Of a stretch of 64,000 nt of DNA, positions 7,403-17,800 are shown one piece after another. How positions within the stretch are numbered: the first letter of the stretch is position 1; the number at the start of each line of letters is the position of its first letter. The notes beneath the pieces are model-generated. The model did no database searches, was not told where the DNA came from, and worked only from the letters and a program-made list of their open reading frames with translations. Both the position numbers and the translations under genes were made by a program. Origin of the DNA: Betaproteobacteria bacterium (GTDB lineage: Bacteria > Pseudomonadota > Gammaproteobacteria > Burkholderiales > Casimicrobiaceae); assembly GCA_013298145.1 (NCBI GenBank), contig JAAFJO010000005.1:186001-250000 (forward strand), read 5' to 3'.

Positions 7403-8629
7403 TCAAAGCACTTTTGCAATTGACTCCGCGACGTACTGCACATTCTTATGGTTCAGTGCCGCAACGCAGATACGACCAGAGTCAACCGCGTAAATGCCGA
7501 ATTCGCCACGCAGTCGATGCACCTGCTCTTTCGAGAGGCCAGAATACGAGAACATGCCGCGTTGCGTGAGGATGTTTTCAAAATCAGCATTGGGCGCGAG
7601 TTTCTTCAGGGCATCGTAGAGCGCGCGGCGCATCGCCTTGATGCGATCGCGCATGCCGCCTAATTCTTTTTCCCAGAGCGCGCGTGCCTCTGGATCGGTA
7701 AGCGCAGCCGCGACAAGCGCCGCGCCGTGCGTTGGCGGATTAGAGTAGTTGGTGCGAATGACACGCTTGAGCTGCGAAAGCACGCGTGCCGCTTCCTCTT
7801 TGTCTGCTGCGGCGATGGTGAGTGCGCCGATTCGCTCACCATACAGGGAGAACGATTTTGAAAACGACGAGGACACAAAAATTGGTCCAGCGGTTTCAGC
7901 GAAGAGTTTGACCACCGCGCCGTCTTCCTCCACGCCGTCGCCGAAGCCTTGGTAGGCCATATCAAGAAACGGGATCAAGCCGCCAGCGCGAACCTCCCCT
8001 GCGATTTCGCGCCACTGCGCCATGGTTGGGTCAACCCCGGTGGGGTTGTGGCAGCACGCATGCAAGACGATGATCGCGCCAGCTGGCATCGCCTTGATAG
8101 AGGCCATTAAACCTGCAAAATCTAGCGAGCGTGTCTTCGCATCGTAGTAGACATAGTCGCGGACGTCGAAACCCGCTGCAGTAAAGAGCGCGCGGTGGTT
8201 CTCCCAGCTTGGCGCCGAGATGTAGACCGCACTGTTGGGCGTAATGGCTTTCAACAAATCGGCGCCGATTTTGAGCGCCCCAGTGCCGCCCAGCGCTTGC
8301 GCTGTGACAGCGCGACTGTGCTTTACGATCTCAGAATCGGCGCCAAACACCAACGACTGTGTTGCTTTGTCGTAAGCGGCGATTCCATCTATCGGCAGGT
8401 ACCCGCGCGGCGCAGCCTTTTCGGCCATCGCAAACTCCGCCCGCTTTACGCACTCAAGTAACGGAATCTTCCCCGCTTCATCGGTGTAGACACCGACGCC
8501 CAAATTTACTTTACTGGGATTTGGATCCGCATTAAAAGCTTCGTTGACGCCAAGGATGGGATCTTTAGGCGCCATCTCAACGGAGGAGAAAAGGTTGACG
8601 GCAGCGGGTGAGAGGGCTTGAGAAATCAC
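7403..8629 (-). CDS. Aspartate/aromatic amino acid aminotransferase (class I, PLP)
   Basis: 408 aa, fold-type I PLP enzyme of the AspC/TyrB subgroup that moves amino groups between aspartate or aromatic amino acids and 2-oxoglutarate. Visible: the KVNLGVGVYTDEAGKIP start, HACCHNPTGVDPT, LDMAYQGFGDGVEEDG, and SSSFSKSFSLYGERIG with the PLP lysine in the FSK triplet. The C-terminal GIYAVDSGRICVAALN carries the substrate-carboxylate arginine. Monocistronic by context, with tRNA-Gly downstream and a divergent BLUF gene 177 bases upstream. AspC and TyrB cannot be told apart by reading alone, so no symbol is given. Confidence 0.93.
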   Translation of the reverse strand: MISQALSPAAVNLFSSVEMAPKDPILGVNEAFNADPNPSKVNLGVGVYTDEAGKIPLLECVKRAEFAMAEKAAPRGYLPIDGIAAYDKATQSLVFGADSEIVKHSRAVTAQALGGTGALKIGADLLKAITPNSAVYISAPSWENHRALFTAAGFDVRDYVYYDAKTRSLDFAGLMASIKAMPAGAIIVLHACCHNPTGVDPTMAQWREIAGEVRAGGLIPFLDMAYQGFGDGVEEDGAVVKLFAETAGPIFVSSSFSKSFSLYGERIGALTIAAADKEEAARVLSQLKRVIRTNYSNPPTHGAALVAAALTDPEARALWEKELGGMRDRIKAMRRALYDALKKLAPNADFENILTQRGMFSYSGLSKEQVHRLRGEFGIYAVDSGRICVAALNHKNVQYVAESIAKVL

Positions 8630-8806
8630 GTGTGGGAGAGTTGTCAGCTAACGCGAAATTGCGTCTAACTCTGAATTTTAGGGGGTTAGGACAGGCAAAC
8701 CGTGAGCGTCGACGAAGCCGATTAGGAATGAGTCGATACCGTTTCCGCCAATGCGTTCGCTGCGCTGCGTAGGCTATGCTGGCTTCTTTGATTGACGGAG
8801 CGGTAG

Positions 8807-9226
8807 GTGATTCGACTTGTTTACGTGAGCACGTGTGCGCCGGGCCTGGGGATTGATGATGTCTACGCCATCATGAAAGTCTCGCAACCATGGAATGTCC
8901 AGCACGAGTTGAGCGGAATGCTTTGCTGGTCGGGCGAGTTTTTTTTGCAGTGCCTCGAAGGCGATCGCTCTGAAGTTTCGAAGATCTTCGCAAAGATCGC
9001 CACAGACCGCAGACACCACAGCGTGGAGCTGCTGATCGCCGCACCGACAAACGTTCGCTGGTTTGGTGAGTGGGGCATGGGATTTTCGCAGCTGATGGCT
9101 TCGCACCGACTTGATCTGCCCCGAGGTCGGGGTGAGAGTTTCAACCCGTATCTGCTTCAAGCCGTAGACCTGGAACGCACCTTTGAGCAGCTCGCTACCT
9201 TTGCCCAGCGTCTTGCGATCGACTAG
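8807..9226 (+). CDS. Short BLUF-domain blue-light sensor
   Basis: 139 aa, essentially one BLUF domain plus a C-terminal helix pair. The flavin photochemistry residues are all kept: Tyr6 (LVYVS), Asn30 (WNVQHELSG), Gln48 (FFLQCLEGD), Trp89 and Met91 (FGEWGMGF). Known short BLUF proteins sense blue light through FAD and signal by protein-protein contact, without a fused enzyme domain. No obvious partner gene is adjacent: the aminotransferase is divergent and livK follows 229 bases later. ATG at 8807; the upstream GAGCGGTAGGTG region contains a weak ribosome site. Confidence 0.93.
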   Translation: MIRLVYVSTCAPGLGIDDVYAIMKVSQPWNVQHELSGMLCWSGEFFLQCLEGDRSEVSKIFAKIATDRRHHSVELLIAAPTNVRWFGEWGMGFSQLMASHRLDLPRGRGESFNPYLLQAVDLERTFEQLATFAQRLAID

Positions 9227-9443
9227 CGAAGGAAAGAAGGGCGAACGATGCCCCGCGCTCGAAGACTTAGTCGTCGCCGTGCGGTGCCTTGACGTTTCTG
9301 TGGTGCGTCGCAACGATCTCGCGATGCAGCGATGTTGCGCTGCAATATGGCATAGCGTTTTCCTGAGCGTTTAAGCAAAATCCGCGAGCATAGAATCCCG
9401 GCATAGCTCGATGTTGTATCGAGATTACAAACCGGAAGTCGGT

Positions 9444-9458
9444 AAGGAGGCTAGATTG
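9444..9458 (+). promoter_or_regulatory. Ribosome site fixing a TTG start for livK
   Basis: AAGGAGG (9444-9450), five-base spacer, TTG (9456-9458). This places the start directly before the signal peptide; an in-frame ATG at 9411 has no such site. Confidence 0.75.
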
Positions 9459-10694
9459 AAGTTTGCTGTTAAAGCGCTCGCCGTAGGCGTAGTCGCAGGC
9501 ATTGCAATGGTGAGCGGCGCATCCGCTCAAAACGTAAAGATCGCATTCATCGAGGGGCTGTCGGGCCCGTTCGGCGGCGTCGGTCAAAACCAGCTGAAGC
9601 ACTTCCAGTATGCGGCTGAGCGCTTTAGCGGTAAGAACGCAAACAGCAGCGTAACGGTCGAAATCGTTCCGCTTGACTCAAAGGGCTCGCCGCAAGAAGC
9701 ATTGGCGCTGCTCAAGAAAGCCACTGATGACGGCATTCGCTTTGTCTCCCAAGGCAACGGATCCAACGTCGCTGGCGTTTTGATCGACGCCATCAACAAA
9801 CACAACGAGCGCAATCCGGGTAAGGAAGTCGTTTTCCTTAACTACGCCGCGATTGATCCCGATTTCACGAATAGCAAGTGTTCCCCTTGGCATTTCCGCT
9901 TTGATGCGGGTGTGGACATGAAGATCGAGGGGCTTACAAATTACATGAAAGATCAGAAAGACATCAAGAATGTCTACGTGATCGGTCAGAACTATTCCTT
10001 CGGCCAACAAGTCTCGAAGTTCACCGCCGACATGCTCGCGAAGAAACGTCCAGATATCAAGATCGTCGGTAACGAGCTGCATCCGCTGGGACAAGTTAAA
10101 GATTTCGCGCCGTACGTGCAAAAAATCATGGCTGCGAATGCTGATACGGTAGTCACTGGAAACTGGGGCCCCGACCTCGTGCTCTTGATTCGCGCTGCCA
10201 ACGCCGCCGGATTTAAAGGGAATTTCTATACGTTCTACGCGGGTGTCATCGGTACACCTACCGCAATTGGCGCTGCCGGTGCAGATCGTGTCCGGATGGT
10301 TTCCTATTGGCATCCAAACACCGCACAGAATGAAATCGAGAGCGTCTACACCGGCTTCAAGCAGAAGTTCAACGAAGAGTTCTACACGGTTGCTGCGGTG
10401 AATGCAGTTCGCTTCCTGGTTGCTTCCGTTGAGAAAGCAAAGTCAACGGAAGCCGTTCCGGTCGCGCGTGCGATGGCTGGCATGAAGATGAAGGGCGCGT
10501 CGGGCGAAGATATCGAAATGCGTGCGTCTGACGGTGCGCTCCAGCAGGCGATGTACATTGCCCAGTGGACAAAGGCGGGCGGAAAAGACGTGAAGTTTGA
10601 TCAGGAAGGAACGGGGCATGGATTTAAGACCGTCCGTTACCTGATGCCACAACAGAACACGATGCCTACCACTTGCAAAATGCCGAAGCGCTAG
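9456..10694 (+). CDS. livK: Branched-chain amino acid-type ABC transporter substrate-binding protein
   Basis: 412 aa periplasmic protein of the LivJ/LivK (Peripla_BP_6) family. The N-terminal signal peptide LKFAVKALAVG..., ending ASAQNVKIAF, starts at a TTG with AAGGAGG five bases upstream. Two-lobed binding-protein features: IAFIEGLSGPFGGVG, the SQGNGSNVAGVL loop, VYVIGQNYSFGQQV and NADTVVTGNWGPDL. It precedes livHMGF but is separated by a strong terminator and about 210 bases, so it is likely made in excess of the membrane components. The ligand could be Leu/Ile/Val or an aromatic or amide compound, as for many betaproteobacterial relatives. Confidence 0.92.
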   Translation: MKFAVKALAVGVVAGIAMVSGASAQNVKIAFIEGLSGPFGGVGQNQLKHFQYAAERFSGKNANSSVTVEIVPLDSKGSPQEALALLKKATDDGIRFVSQGNGSNVAGVLIDAINKHNERNPGKEVVFLNYAAIDPDFTNSKCSPWHFRFDAGVDMKIEGLTNYMKDQKDIKNVYVIGQNYSFGQQVSKFTADMLAKKRPDIKIVGNELHPLGQVKDFAPYVQKIMAANADTVVTGNWGPDLVLLIRAANAAGFKGNFYTFYAGVIGTPTAIGAAGADRVRMVSYWHPNTAQNEIESVYTGFKQKFNEEFYTVAAVNAVRFLVASVEKAKSTEAVPVARAMAGMKMKGASGEDIEMRASDGALQQAMYIAQWTKAGGKDVKFDQEGTGHGFKTVRYLMPQQNTMPTTCKMPKR

Positions 10695-10728
10695 TCAAAC
10701 TTGGCAGTAGCAATGCACTGAACAAAGA

Positions 10729-10753
10729 GGGCTCGGTTCGCCGGGCCTTTTTT
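10729..10753 (+). terminator. Intrinsic terminator after livK
   Basis: A 7-bp GC-rich stem GGCTCGG/CCGGGCC (one G-T pair) closed by a TTCG tetraloop and followed by six T residues, 35 bases past the livK stop. Confidence 0.88.
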
Positions 10754-10964
10754 GTTTAATCGGTGCGATCAATTCGTACCAGCGAAACTTGAGCGGTTGA
10801 AGTGCCCGCGAGTGCTGTGATTTGAGAGGCGAGTTATCTAGAAGCTCGATGTCAATGTTCGCGCGGTACCGGCCGGTTGTCGACGAAACGTCGTACGGTC
10901 CCGATTGGCCATCAGAAACTACACAATGCAGCGCAGCGCCTGAAGAGAGAGAAGGAGGAAACAC

Positions 10965-11912
10965 TTGGAGTTTTTCATCATGTCCGTGCTCAATGGAGTG
11001 AGCTACGGATTACTACTCTTTATGCTCTCTGCGGGCCTTACCCTCATCTTTTCGATGATGGGTGTGCTCAATTTCGCGCACGCAAGCTTCTACATGTTGG
11101 GTGCTTACTTCGCGTATCAGTTTTCCGCGTGGAGCAACTTTTGGGTCGGTTTGTTGTTCGCGCCAATTGTGGTCGCGCTCCTTGGTGGCCTTTTCGAGCG
11201 ATTCCTGTTGCGCAAGACTCATAAGTTCGGACACGTTCCTGAGCTTTTGGTTACGTTCGGCCTTTCGTTTGTGATTTTGGAGATCGTTCAGCTCATTTGG
11301 GGGAGAACGTCAGTTGACTATCCGATCCCCGCTGCAATGAGCGGGTCGCTCTTCAAAGTGTTTGATTCAACTTTTCAGACCTATCGCGGCTTCATGATGT
11401 TGGTCGCTATTCTCATGCTGGTGGCTCTTTACTGGGTGATCAAGCGAACTCGGATTGGTTTGGCGATCCAAGCGGCCCTTACGCATCCCGAAACGACAGA
11501 GGCGCTGGGCCATAACGTGCCCCGCGTGTTCGCACTTGTGTTCGCTGGCGGCTGCGCGCTTGCGGGACTCGCTGGCGTCATTGGCGGTAACGCGTTCATT
11601 ACGGAACCCGGGATGGCGCAATCGGTCGGTGCGATCATTTTCGTCGTGATCGTCGTGGGTGGTATGGGCTCGCTTGCAGGTGCGTTGATTGCTTCGATTT
11701 TGATTGGGTTGTTGCAAACTTTCGCGGTCGGACTGGATTGGTCCTTCGCAGGGGCATTTACGACACTCGGCTTGGCGGTCACGCCTGAAACGTTTGGCTA
11801 CCCTTTGTGGAAACTGAAGCTATCGCAAGTCGCTCCTATCCTGCCCTTTTTGTTGCTTGTCGTGATGCTCGTCGTGCGTCCTAAAGGCATCATGGGGACG
11901 CGCGATGAATAG
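10965..11912 (+). CDS. livH: Branched-chain amino acid-type ABC transporter permease LivH
   Basis: 315 aa, about eight membrane segments. It starts with TTG at 10965, preceded by AAGGAGG and a six-base spacer. LivH-type features: NGVSYGLLLFMLSAGLTLIF, GVLNFAHASFYMLGAY and the late MGSLAGALIASILIGLLQ. It forms the channel with LivM. livM begins eight bases before its end, so translation is coupled. The 250-base region after livK holds no other gene. Confidence 0.94.
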   Translation: MEFFIMSVLNGVSYGLLLFMLSAGLTLIFSMMGVLNFAHASFYMLGAYFAYQFSAWSNFWVGLLFAPIVVALLGGLFERFLLRKTHKFGHVPELLVTFGLSFVILEIVQLIWGRTSVDYPIPAAMSGSLFKVFDSTFQTYRGFMMLVAILMLVALYWVIKRTRIGLAIQAALTHPETTEALGHNVPRVFALVFAGGCALAGLAGVIGGNAFITEPGMAQSVGAIIFVVIVVGGMGSLAGALIASILIGLLQTFAVGLDWSFAGAFTTLGLAVTPETFGYPLWKLKLSQVAPILPFLLLVVMLVVRPKGIMGTRDE

Positions 11913-13215
11913 CGCTCTCAAACCGCTTCACTTCAAACCGCTTAACGGCGTGCGAATCGTTGTTTGGAGCGCGTTCGCCTTCATCTTGCTCACGCTTCCA
12001 GCGCTTTTCACCTCCAGCTTTGCGATGACGCTTCTGTGTCTGACCGGCATCGCTGCCGTGGCTTGTATGAGCTACAACATGTTGCTTGGGCAAACTGGGA
12101 TGCTGTCGTTCGGGCATGCCGTTTACACCGGCTTGGGTACGTTCGTCGCGATTCATGCGATGAACAAGATCGTCGGCGGCTGGTGGATTCCAATGTGGAT
12201 GATTCCGCTGGTCGGCGGTCTTGCGGGGCTCGCGTTTGGGGCGCTCTTGGGATACGTGACGACGCGTAAATCGGGAACACCGTTCGCAATGATCACGCTC
12301 GGGATCGGAGAGCTTGTATTCGCGAGCGCGCTCATGTTCCCCGAATTTTTTGGCGGAGAAGCCGGGATCAATTCGAACCGAACCGCTGGCAAGGAAATGT
12401 GGGTGAATCTGGGGCTCTCGTTCGGGCCGCAGCTGCAGGTGTACTACCTCATCGCGATCTACTTGTTCGTCTGCACCGCGGCAATGTACGCGTTCACGTT
12501 GACCCCGCTCGGACGAATTGCGAATGCGGTGCGTGACAACGCGGAGCGTGCTGAGTTTGTCGGCTACGACACGCGCCTCGTACGCTATCTGGTGCTGATG
12601 GCTTCCAGCTTCTTCGCCGGAATCGCTGGGGGCTTGACGGCGATTAATGTTGAAGCTGCTACGGCTGATTTATTGCACGGTGTCCGCAGCGGCTCTTATC
12701 TATTGTTCACTTTCTTAGGCGGCGTTGGTTTCTTCTTTGGCCCGATCATCGGTTCAGTGCTGCTCGTTTTTTCGCTTGTCGTCCTCTCGGAGTACACAAA
12801 GGCGTGGCAGCTCTATGTGGGCATCGTTTTCTTGATTATGGTCGTGTATGCGCCTGGCGGATTCTCTGCGCTCATTATGCTCAATCTGCGACGCGTGAAA
12901 TACGGAGAGTGGCGGAAGATGCGATGGCCCTATGCAGGAATGCTTTTCTTTGGCTTGGTTGCGCTTTGGGGACTCGCCGCCATTGTCGAGATGGCCTACC
13001 AACTCAAGGTGGTTGAAGGATCGGGTGCCGCGCTAACCGTCGCGAGGATTCCACTGAATTGCGAATCGCTTACCTCTTGGTTGATAGCGCTAGCCGTACT
13101 CGCGGTCGGCGGAGCCGGGTTTGAATACTGGAGGCGGAAATTCGTTGCGGTATGGGACGCTGGCGAAGCGCGCATTGCCGAGGCCATCAAAAAAGCCGAA
13201 GCGGCGATTGTGTAG
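11905..13215 (+). CDS. livM: Branched-chain amino acid-type ABC transporter permease LivM
   Basis: 436 aa. The first ~330 residues are a standard LivM permease with MSYNMLLGQTGMLSFGHAVYTG, TPFAMITLGIGELVFASALM, RIANAVRDNAERAEFVGYD and FFAGIAGGLTAIN. A C-terminal addition of about 100 residues carries further hydrophobic segments and a charged, probably helical tail ending in EARIAEAIKKAEAAIV. The extension is longer than in classical LivM; its role is unknown. It lies within livHMGF. Confidence 0.92.
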   Translation: MNSALKPLHFKPLNGVRIVVWSAFAFILLTLPALFTSSFAMTLLCLTGIAAVACMSYNMLLGQTGMLSFGHAVYTGLGTFVAIHAMNKIVGGWWIPMWMIPLVGGLAGLAFGALLGYVTTRKSGTPFAMITLGIGELVFASALMFPEFFGGEAGINSNRTAGKEMWVNLGLSFGPQLQVYYLIAIYLFVCTAAMYAFTLTPLGRIANAVRDNAERAEFVGYDTRLVRYLVLMASSFFAGIAGGLTAINVEAATADLLHGVRSGSYLLFTFLGGVGFFFGPIIGSVLLVFSLVVLSEYTKAWQLYVGIVFLIMVVYAPGGFSALIMLNLRRVKYGEWRKMRWPYAGMLFFGLVALWGLAAIVEMAYQLKVVEGSGAALTVARIPLNCESLTSWLIALAVLAVGGAGFEYWRRKFVAVWDAGEARIAEAIKKAEAAIV

Positions 13216-13223
13216 GGACCGGT

Positions 13224-14012
13224 ATGACATACGCACTCGAACTTTCAAACGTTAAAAAGTCGTTCGGTAAGACCGAAATCATTCGCGGCGTAAACCTCGC
13301 CGTAAAAAAGGGTGAGCGCGTCGCGGTAATTGGGCCGAACGGCGCGGGAAAGAGCACGCTTTTCAACCTAGTTAGCGGACGCTTTGAGCCCTCGAGCGGC
13401 TCGATCAAACTTAATGGCGAGGAAATCGTTGGAAAGCGCCCTTTCGAGATCAATCGCCGTGGTCTCGCTCGCAGCTTTCAGATCACGAACATCTTCCCCC
13501 GGCTCACGGTGTTTGAGAATCTTCGTTGCGCGGGGCTATTCGCAAGTGGGCAGAAGTATTCCTTTTGGAAGCCGCTCTCAAAGCTCGAGGAATTCAATGA
13601 TCGGATGGAAGCCTTAATGGCTTCGATCGAACTCAAGCGTCGACGCGATGTTCCGGCGATGTCGCTCACCTACTCAGAGCAACGCGCGTTGGAGATCGGT
13701 ATCACGATTGCGGGCGGTGGCGATGTTGTGTTACTAGACGAACCGACGGCCGGCATGAGTCACTCGGAAACGGATCGCTTCGTCGAGTTGATCCGCAAAG
13801 TGACCGAGGGGAAAACGCTTCTCACTGTTGAGCACGACATGGGCGTTGTGTTCGGACTTGCTGATCGGATCGCCGTGTTGGTTTACGGTGAGGTGATCGC
13901 GTTCGACACGCCAGACAAAGTTCGTGCCGATCCGAAAGTGAAAGAGGCGTATCTTGGGGCCGTCCTCGAATCAGAAGGCGCGGATTCAGCGGCCGAAGGG
14001 GTACTCGCATGA
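13224..14012 (+). CDS. livG: ABC transporter ATP-binding protein LivG
   Basis: 262 aa from the ATG at 13224; an earlier in-frame ATG at 13152 lies inside livM and adds no domain sequence. Walker A is GPNGAGKST and Walker B is DVVLLDEPTAGMS. The segment at the ABC signature position reads LTYSEQRALEIG, so the canonical LSGGQ glycine is replaced. The H-loop is LLTVEHDMG. One of two ATPases energising LivHM. livF overlaps its end by four bases (ATGA). Confidence 0.93.
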   Translation: MTYALELSNVKKSFGKTEIIRGVNLAVKKGERVAVIGPNGAGKSTLFNLVSGRFEPSSGSIKLNGEEIVGKRPFEINRRGLARSFQITNIFPRLTVFENLRCAGLFASGQKYSFWKPLSKLEEFNDRMEALMASIELKRRRDVPAMSLTYSEQRALEIGITIAGGGDVVLLDEPTAGMSHSETDRFVELIRKVTEGKTLLTVEHDMGVVFGLADRIAVLVYGEVIAFDTPDKVRADPKVKEAYLGAVLESEGADSAAEGVLA

Positions 14013-14722
14013 GCACAGGAAACATTGCGCTTGAAACGAAAGAATTGCAAGCTTTTTACGGAAAGAGCCACATCCTTCAAGGTGTGAACGTCAACGTTCG
14101 TGAGGGCGAAATCGTGGCGCTCCTCGGGCGCAACGGTGCGGGTCGATCTACGCTCGCAAAAGCCATTATGGGGATGGTTGATACCAAAGGCGAGATTGTC
14201 TGGCGAGGAAATAATATCGCTGGCTTGAAAGCCTATGAGGTTGCACATCTGGGAATCGGGTACGTTCCGGAAAGCCGAGATATTTTCCCCAAACTCACAG
14301 TGCATCAAAACCTCATGCTCGGTGAAAAGGGGACGAAAGCCAAAAGCCGCTGGTCGTTCGAAGATATGTACAAAATGTTTCCGCGACTCAAGGAGCGGCA
14401 GCATACTGAAGCGGGCGTTCTCTCCGGCGGCGAACAACAAATGTTGACGCTGTGCCGCACGCTGATGGGTGACCCAGATCTCATCCTGATCGATGAGCCC
14501 ACGGAAGGATTGGCACCTGCCATCGTTCAGCTCGTCGCCGAATACCTACGCGAGCTGAAACGCCGCGGCATCAGCGTTGTGCTGATCGAACAAAAACTCG
14601 CGATTGCGCTGCAAATCTCTGATCGGGTGTATGTGATGGGCGACCGTCGTATCGTATTTGAGGGAACACCCGCTCAATTGAAAGCGGACTCGAATGTGCG
14701 CAAGGAGTGGCTAGAGGTCTAG
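14009..14722 (+). CDS. livF: ABC transporter ATP-binding protein LivF, with variant Walker A
   Basis: 237 aa, second ATPase of the Liv system. Its Walker A reads GRNGAGRST, with Arg46 where almost all ABC ATPases have Lys. The other motifs look normal: LSGGEQQML signature, LILIDEPTEGLAP Walker B and LIEQKL H-loop region. I recall the K-to-R change in some LivF proteins, so it may be functional and conserved, but it should change nucleotide handling. It is the last gene of the operon and faces the DUF1631 gene across 100 bases. Confidence 0.93.
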   Translation: MSTGNIALETKELQAFYGKSHILQGVNVNVREGEIVALLGRNGAGRSTLAKAIMGMVDTKGEIVWRGNNIAGLKAYEVAHLGIGYVPESRDIFPKLTVHQNLMLGEKGTKAKSRWSFEDMYKMFPRLKERQHTEAGVLSGGEQQMLTLCRTLMGDPDLILIDEPTEGLAPAIVQLVAEYLRELKRRGISVVLIEQKLAIALQISDRVYVMGDRRIVFEGTPAQLKADSNVRKEWLEV

Positions 14723-14751
14723 GAAGTGCTGCGGCGACGGTGCGGCGGCTT

Positions 14752-14819
14752 GGGAAACGCTGAATCCGTGTCCGCGGGTTGGCGGGCGGCTGATGCGAGA
14801 GACTCGTCCAGCGTTTTCC
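14752..14819. repeat. Inverted arms between convergent livF and the DUF1631 gene
   Basis: GGAAACGCTG (14753-14762) and CAGCGTTTTCC (14809-14819) are inverted copies separated by 46 bases in the gap between two convergent genes. A role in bidirectional termination is possible, but the long loop and weak U-tract make this uncertain. Confidence 0.3.
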
Positions 14820-14822
14820 TAG

Positions 14823-17800
14823 CTACTGCTCGCTGACCTCGGGCGTGTTCGCGACGAGTTCTGAAAGCCGAATCGGCTTGTGAATGGCGTAGCCTTGAGC
14901 AAAGTCAATACCGAGATCGACCAATTGCGCTAACAGGTCGATCGACTCGACCCATTCGGCGACCACCTTCATCCCGAGCGTATGGGCGACATCCGCCATT
15001 GAGCGCACAATTGCAACGTCACGGTCTGCAACACTTCGCCCGCTGCTTCGATCGATGTCTCGGATATAGCTGCCGTCGATCTTTAGCGTGTCGACGGAAA
15101 GCCGCTTTAAATGCGCGTACGACGTGTAACCGCTTCCGAAATCGTCTAAGGAGAATCTCACACCGAAGCGACGCATGTCACGAATAAATCCCTCTGCCGC
15201 ATCGAAATTCTGAATCGCAGCGCTTTCTGTAATCTCCAAAATGAGCTTGTCAGCTGCGACTTGGGAGTCTTGTAGCGCTCTGCGTAGGAACTGCGAAATT
15301 TCCGGGTGTGCGAGCGATGCGACTGACAGGTTGACTGCGATGCCGCTAATGCCGTCGAGCACGAGTGCGTTACTTCGCATCCATATGAGCGCTTGTTGCA
15401 GCACCCAGAGGTCGAGCTCGTGCGCGCGTCCGAGCCGCTGCAGGGCGAGTACAAATTCGTAGGGCGAAATTGATTCGCCTGCTTCGGGCTCAACGCCCAA
15501 CAGAAGCTCATAGCCCGGAAGACTTCCTCCCGCTACGCTGATTGGCATTACCGCCTGCGCTCTCAGGAAAAGTCGATCCGATTCGAACAGCGAATCGACG
15601 CGGCCTGCCCATCGGATGAGCGATTCCTCATTACGCACTTCTTCGTCACTGACCTGGTACACGCGAACTCGATTCCGCCCGCTGGTCTTCGCGGCAAGGC
15701 ACGCGGTATCTGCGCGGCGCAATAGCTCTTCAACCGATGTTTTGCCGGGTACGAATTCGACGAGACCGACAGAGACCCCGATGCGATACGACTGTTGCTT
15801 ATATGAATAGGGAAAGTCAGATAACTTCTCGCACAGCTGTGCTGCGACGCGCTCGGACGCAGCGAGGCCATGGTCCGAGAGCACTACAGCAAGCACATCC
15901 TCTCGGTACATCCCGCATTTGCTGTCCCGAGGCAGTCGCTGCGTGGCGCTCGCGATGAGCGACTTGGCAAGTGCATCAGTCGCATCTACGCCGCAGGCGG
16001 CAGAAACTGCGCGGAACTGGTCGAATTCAAGCAGCAGCAATACATGGTGTTGGCCATCACCGGAAAGTGTGTTTTTCTCACGCAGTACACGCAGAAGTCC
16101 CCGGCGGTTGAGTACGCCAGCCGCCGCGTCGATATCCGAACGTCGTACCGTGTCGGCATACGCTTCATCAAGCAAGCTGGCTTCCGACCGATCAAGCAAG
16201 GGGACATCAAGACTTTCGATCGCGCGCAGTTGTCCACGGTTTAGCTGCGCTTTGAATTCGTCTAACGTGAGCTCGAGTCGATTGCTCGCACTACGATTGA
16301 CAAGTCCGAGTCGCCCAGTCTCTGCGCTAGCCCACACTAGTTGTATTGGAACGCCACTTTCATCCCTGCTGAGGTTCCACCAGCTTCCGATGTGCAGACC
16401 CGGCACCGAGTCGATCGTTGGAGCGGGAGGGGGCTCCAAAAAACGGGGCGCTTCGACAAAATCCTCCACCAAAGCGCGTTCAGCTTCAATCAAGATGAGT
16501 CTAAGATCTTCAGTTAGCGCTTCTCTTAAAACTAAGTCACTCACCGTAGCTCTGAGCACTTCGGATAACTCTCGAAACAGTTCAGCTCGAAGCGGAGCGG
16601 TTGCGGACTCAGCGAGCCCGTTGGATGCAACTGCCAGCGTGCGTTCAATCAGATCGAGACTTTCTCGCCACTCTTTGCTCTGGCAGCCAAACCTTAATCC
16701 GATCAGCACTGAGTGCTGCCGCCAGACGTCGTCAATCAAGCGAAGGAATGCACGCGGTAAGCGACGTCCTGCTAAACGCCTCGCGAGCGCTTGGTCGACG
16801 GTGGTTCGCGCGACTCGGACTCGATCACGGCTCTCAAGTGCTTCGACGGTACGGTCTACGCGTTCGCGCCGCTCTCGCCTGAGCTGGTCGACGTCCTGGT
16901 GCAAGTTTTCCCGCACGATCTCAAACACGCCGGGGTTATCGTCCGCTTGCTCGCAGATACGTGAAACGAGGGACTCTAGATTTGTACGAAGCTTTGCATC
17001 CGTGAGTCGCCCATTGTCTGCGGCAGCGAAGCTGTACTGCTCGATCAAGTTGATAACTTGGCGTCCCGGATGAGCGGGCGACGAAGGGAACTTACCGTCG
17101 CGTAAAGCAAGCTTCAACAGCGTGTGCTCCAACTGCTTCAGTAGCAACTCGACATCGCCGTTCGCAATGAGCGTTGTACCCGCTCGCTTGAAAAGTGCGC
17201 CGCTGGTCTCGATCACACTTTCGTGTTCAGGCGACAGCGCGCGAGGGGCCGCGATGTCGGACGACGTCGGCGATCGAAGTGACTCCCGGAGCGCTTCGAT
17301 CGGAATCGAGGAAAAGACGCTTCCCTTAGAGGCGGGAAGTGCATTGATCGCTGCGATCAACTCTGTTACCGATGCTTGCGAGAGTGAGTCCAGCGGCACC
17401 AGCTCAGGCGCTATCCGCTGCCCGGCACGTGCTTCCCTTGCAGCGATTTTCGACAATGACTCAATTACTCGCAGCGCGCGGGGCGGACTCACGGGTTCAG
17501 ACCCACCAGAATGGCTCCCCCGGTAGCTATCCAGCCAGTCGTTCGCAGCCGCCGTGATACGACCTGACGAAGTAAACCGCGTGCTGCTACCCACTCGTCC
17601 TCCACGCGAGCGAGCCCCGTCAGTACTCGTCACTCGAGGCGTAACAGGTATTGCTGAAAGCGTCTGGCTGAGCGCATTCAGCAGGAGCCGACAGTGGTCA
17701 TCTGCGATTTCGTCGAGAGCCGTGGTGAGAATTCGGCTCGCGGCCGCGCTGATTTCAACGCTAGCAAGCGCGGCGCGCGCTTCTCGAAGCAGCGCGTCTG

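Noticed and set aside
15919-17073. 384-codon plus-strand frame opposite the DUF1631/EAL gene
   Set aside because: Ser/Arg-rich shadow of the real gene with no domain.
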